A DNA stretch of 8,527 nt. Origin: Gammaproteobacteria bacterium. Lineage in GTDB: Bacteria; Pseudomonadota; Gammaproteobacteria; Enterobacterales; Alteromonadaceae. The stretch is from contig JAIXSW010000322.1 of NCBI GenBank assembly GCA_027484495.1, positions 1 through 8,527 of the forward strand, read 5' to 3'. Under the pieces are notes generated by a model. The model saw only the letters and a list, made by a program, of their open reading frames with translations, did no database searches and was not told the DNA's origin. The position numbers were made by a program, and so were the translations under genes. Shown here piece after piece: positions 6,740 to 8,527 of the stretch; within the stretch, counting starts at the first letter, position 1; the number at the start of each line of letters is the position of its first letter.

Positions 6740-7058
6740 GCTGAACCCCGTACTGGCTTAGTGTCCGCCACGATTCTGCCACTTAAAGCGAAAGGCGGGG
6801 GGATTTACCGCCCTGCGGGCGTTATCTGCGCTTGCTGCGCAAGCTCCGGCTGAACCCCGCACCTGGCTTCGCGTCCGCCACAACTTTACCACTTAAAGCA
6901 AAAGGCCACCCGGAGGTGGCCGGGGGGATTTACCGCCCTGCGGGCGTTGTCTGCGCTTGCTGCGCAAGCTCCGGCTGAACCCCGAACGTGGCTTCGCGTC
7001 CGCCACAACTTTACCACTTAAAGCAAAAGGCCACCCGGAGGTGGCCTTTTGCTTTAAG
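6740..7058. repeat. Tandem array of three REP-like hairpin units (109/125 bp spacing)
   Basis: Units start with GCTGAACCCCG at 6740, 6849 and 6974. Each carries TGGCTT, GTCCGCCAC and CCACTTAAAGC in order. The first two continue through GGGGGGATTTACCGCCC into two adjacent hairpins with TGC loops: CGCCC/GGGCG (6809-6821 and 6934-6946) and GCTTGC/GCAAGC (6830-6844 and 6955-6969). The second unit starts 109 bp after the first and the third 125 bp after the second. The shorter spacing mainly reflects a missing block of about 15 bp, the ACCCGGAGGTGGC hairpin part. The last unit ends in the full ssrA-type terminator. Units 2 and 3 are nearly identical, so duplication was recent. The paired hairpins recall REP/BIME elements, but no transposase or named family can be assigned. 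Confidence 0.85.
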
Positions 7059-7062
7059 TGGT
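7013..7062 (-). terminator. Strong intrinsic terminator with perfect 22-bp arms, at the tmRNA 3' end
   Basis: The arms 7013-7034 and 7041-7062 are perfect reverse complements around the loop CCGGAG (7035-7040). The GC core is GGCCAC/GTGGCC, flanked by AAAA and TTTT, so it can work in both directions. It directly follows the CCA end of the tmRNA-like fragment on the minus strand, as expected for the native ssrA terminator. It would also shield the serine hydrolase from transcription entering from the right. Partial copies lie in the repeat units to the left. Confidence 0.8.
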
Positions 7063-7083
7063 GGAGCTGGGGGGAGGTTAACT
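7059..7083 (-). other. ssrA: tmRNA (ssrA) 3'-end fragment, putative attachment-site core
   Basis: Read on the minus strand, this stretch ends with CAGCTCCACCA: the tmRNA acceptor strand CAGCTCC, discriminator A and CCA. Compared with the E. coli tmRNA 3' end as I remember it, about 21 of the last 24 bases agree. Beyond the CCCC that would form the T-stem, the sequence no longer pairs into a T-arm, and no tmRNA body, tag reading frame or 5' acceptor strand follows up to the ATPase. It is therefore a fragment, not a gene. Short 3' copies next to the original terminator are what integrases that target ssrA leave at the distal side of an island. tRNA-Ala (TAGCTCCACCA or TGGCTCCACCA) fits less well. 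Confidence 0.6.
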
Positions 7084-7098
7084 CAATGAGGGTTGAAG

Positions 7099-7175
7099 GC
7101 CTTAAGTGCCTAAATGTCTGGCGCTAATGATGGTTGCGGGGTCCAAAATGGGGGTCCAAAAAAAGTACTTAAGGC
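7099..7175. repeat. Direct and inverted repeats near the putative att site
   Basis: GGGGTCCAAAA occurs twice with a 13-bp period (7138-7148 and 7151-7161). The pair lies inside an inverted repeat: GCCTTAAGTGC (7099-7109) and GTACTTAAGGC (7165-7175), matching at ten of eleven positions. Clustered short direct repeats beside a tRNA/tmRNA core resemble arm-type binding sites of tyrosine integrases. No integrase gene is visible in the window, so this is inference from position and shape. Confidence 0.5.
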
Positions 7176-7597
7176 TGTCCTCTATTAGTCCGATTATGAT
7201 GGCCGGGAGGTCGTCTTTAGCTAGGCCGCGCCATGCTTAGGGTTGTCATTCCTTGCCTTATGTTATGAATATGAACCCCCTTAAAAACCCCTCCCACACA
7301 TTAAAGGCCGAGCGCGAACGACCCACGACGTAGATCGTCGCAGAAGGACCCGTCGAGCACCGCACTGCTTGATTGCCTTATTGCCTTGCAATTGTAATTG
7401 TTGAAAATTATTGACTGAAAATTGTCCAAGCCGAGACTTAATCTCAGAACACCGTTGAGAAAAAAGCTTGTAAAAAGAGGTGCTTCGGTATTAGTTTGGA
7501 ATGAGTAAAATTCAGTAAAACAGCTGATACTCAAATGCACTCTGCTAGACAAAGTGTTAGAACCTTTTCGGCTCTGAAAATATAGAGAGAAAATTAC
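7176..7597. other. Leader region of the island, no supported gene
   Basis: About 420 bp separate the repeats from the ATPase start. I find no convincing coding frame; a minus frame at 7301-7624 overlaps the ATPase start and looks accidental. The stretch holds CGACG-TAGAT-CGTCG (7327-7341), a tandem ATTGCCTT pair (7372-7387) and two TGAAAATT copies (7402-7409, 7416-7423). It may carry a promoter, operator or small RNA for the downstream gene. A weak promoter-like pair, TTAGAA and TATAGA with an 18-bp spacer, lies just before the ATG. Confidence 0.4.
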
Positions 7598-8527
7598 ATG
7601 GACTTTAACGAAAACGAACTGCAAAGATTATTTGGCCATGAAGCCGCTGAAGATGAAGATCCACAGCGGCTCAAAGAATATTACTTCAAAAGTAAGGCTT
7701 ACAAGCAGGTGGTAAATGATCTACCACTGAGAATCGTGGTTGGCCATAAGGGAATTGGCAAATCTGCGTTATTTAAGGTCGCTATAGATGAAGAAGCTGA
7801 AAGTAACAGGCTTACGCTATTAATAAAACCGGACGATATTTTAGGTATTGGGGATAATACGGATGATTTCTTAAAGCTTATCCGGGATTGGAAGTCGGGT
7901 ATAAATGAAATTATTGCTAAAAAGGCTCTTACGTCTTTTGGGTTACTTTTCGATGATTGGAGAGGTAAATTAAATCAGTTCGGAGGTGCCGCTCTAGACT
8001 TTCTTGCCTCCACTTTGAAACTAGACGACAAAGTAAATTTGGCGCCATCCAAAGAGGCAATACTCAGAGATTTTCTTAAAAGTAACAAAATTTCAGTTTA
8101 TATCGATGATTTGGATAGAGGGTGGCAAGGAAGAAAGCATGATATTCAGCGAATTTCGGCGTTGCTTAATGCTGTGAGAGATATATCAACTGAAACAAGA
8201 GGGATATACTTTAGAGTAAGTTTGCGCTCCGACGTTTATTATTTGGCTAGAACCTCTGATGAATCAACCGATAAAATAGAAAGCTCAGTAATTTGGTATT
8301 CTTGGACAAACCATGAGATTTTAGTGCTCCTTGTTAAGAGAATTGAAAGCTATTTCGGCAGGGAAGTAGATGAAGTAGCTTTACTTGGTAAACATCAATT
8401 CGAATTGATGAAGTATATGTTACCTGTGATTGAAGAGAGATTTACAGGCAAGGGACATTGGAGCAATGCACCGATGTATAGAGTTCTAATGTCTTTAGTT
8501 AGAAAGCGGCCCCGAGACTTAGTTAAG
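7598..8527 (+). CDS. P-loop ATPase, Sll1717/KAP-like, partial (C-terminus beyond window)
   Basis: The frame is open for 310 codons from an ATG at 7598 to the window edge, with an AG-rich weak ribosome binding site (GAGAGA) 8-9 bases upstream. The N-terminus LFGHEAAEDEDPQRLKEYYF is followed by Walker A GHKGIGKS (residues 49-56), Walker B-type ISVYIDDLD (165-173), a sensor-1-like FRVSLRSDVYYL (205-216), a W-x-HEILVLLVKRI helix, and a possible sensor-2 arginine in KRPRDLVK near the edge. This order matches the Sll1717-type P-loop ATPases, relatives of KAP/STAND NTPases; the subfamily name is from memory. There is no signal peptide or membrane helix in the visible part, so it should be cytoplasmic. 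Codons are AT-richer than in the genes to the left, consistent with horizontal transfer. As first gene of a putative ssrA island it may belong to a defence or mobile-element module, but no partner is visible. Confidence 0.8.
   Translation, partial: MDFNENELQRLFGHEAAEDEDPQRLKEYYFKSKAYKQVVNDLPLRIVVGHKGIGKSALFKVAIDEEAESNRLTLLIKPDDILGIGDNTDDFLKLIRDWKSGINEIIAKKALTSFGLLFDDWRGKLNQFGGAALDFLASTLKLDDKVNLAPSKEAILRDFLKSNKISVYIDDLDRGWQGRKHDIQRISALLNAVRDISTETRGIYFRVSLRSDVYYLARTSDESTDKIESSVIWYSWTNHEILVLLVKRIESYFGREVDEVALLGKHQFELMKYMLPVIEERFTGKGHWSNAPMYRVLMSLVRKRPRDLVK

Noticed and set aside
6582..6782. Minus-strand 66-codon frame upstream of the hydrolase
   Set aside because: It starts in the first REP-like unit, crosses the 11-bp tandem repeat, has no ribosome binding site and resembles no family.
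6740..7058. CRISPR array
   Set aside because: The units are long (109-125 bp) and similar throughout; there are no short repeats separated by unique spacers and no cas genes.
7059..7140. Intact tRNA or tmRNA gene on the minus strand
   Set aside because: Only the acceptor strand and part of the T-stem match; no T-arm pairing, anticodon arm or 5' acceptor strand can be found.
7301..7624. Minus-strand 107-codon frame before the ATPase
   Set aside because: It overlaps the ATPase start, covers the repeat-rich leader and has no recognisable domain.

Overview
The window looks like a piece of a gammaproteobacterial chromosome, by inference of the Rheinheimera/Alishewanella type. It has moderately GC-rich genes with many Gln and Ala residues, a ToxR/CadC-type regulator with a TPR tail, a cold-shock/DUF1294 fusion and a large periplasmic serine hydrolase. 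The genus is inferred from gene style alone.

Bases 1 to about 7060 read as chromosomal backbone. A minus-strand block (1-1946) holds a 12-TM APC-type amino acid permease, a possible small membrane ORF just upstream of it, and a small secreted four-cysteine protein. The start of a further gene may run off the left edge. Next comes a minus-strand cold-shock/DUF1294 membrane protein (2036-2659), then a gap of about 450 bp. A plus-strand membrane-bound winged-helix regulator with periplasmic TPR repeats (3116-4816) follows. It converges on a minus-strand class C beta-lactamase-fold serine hydrolase (4854-6536), and a 15-bp inverted repeat lies at the junction.

From 6537 to 7597 there is about 1 kb without a convincing gene, but it is rich in structure: (i) a candidate promoter and an 11-bp tandem repeat in front of the hydrolase; (ii) a 109/125-bp tandem array of REP-like hairpin units (6740-7058); (iii) a perfect 22-bp-arm hairpin terminator (7013-7062); (iv) directly abutting it, a minus-strand fragment that matches the 3' CCA end of tmRNA (ssrA) and then diverges; (v) paired 11-bp direct repeats and a flanking inverted repeat that resemble integrase arm sites. 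The simplest reading is that 7059-7083 is the terminator-side junction of an integrative element inserted in ssrA, with the element extending to the right past the window.

The first gene inside that putative island (7598 to the window end) is visibly AT-richer than the backbone. It encodes the N-terminal 310 residues of a P-loop ATPase with Walker A, Walker B and sensor-like motifs, resembling the Sll1717/KAP-like ATPases often found in mobile and defence loci. If the window holds part of an undescribed system, this is it, but its partners and C-terminus lie outside the sequence.
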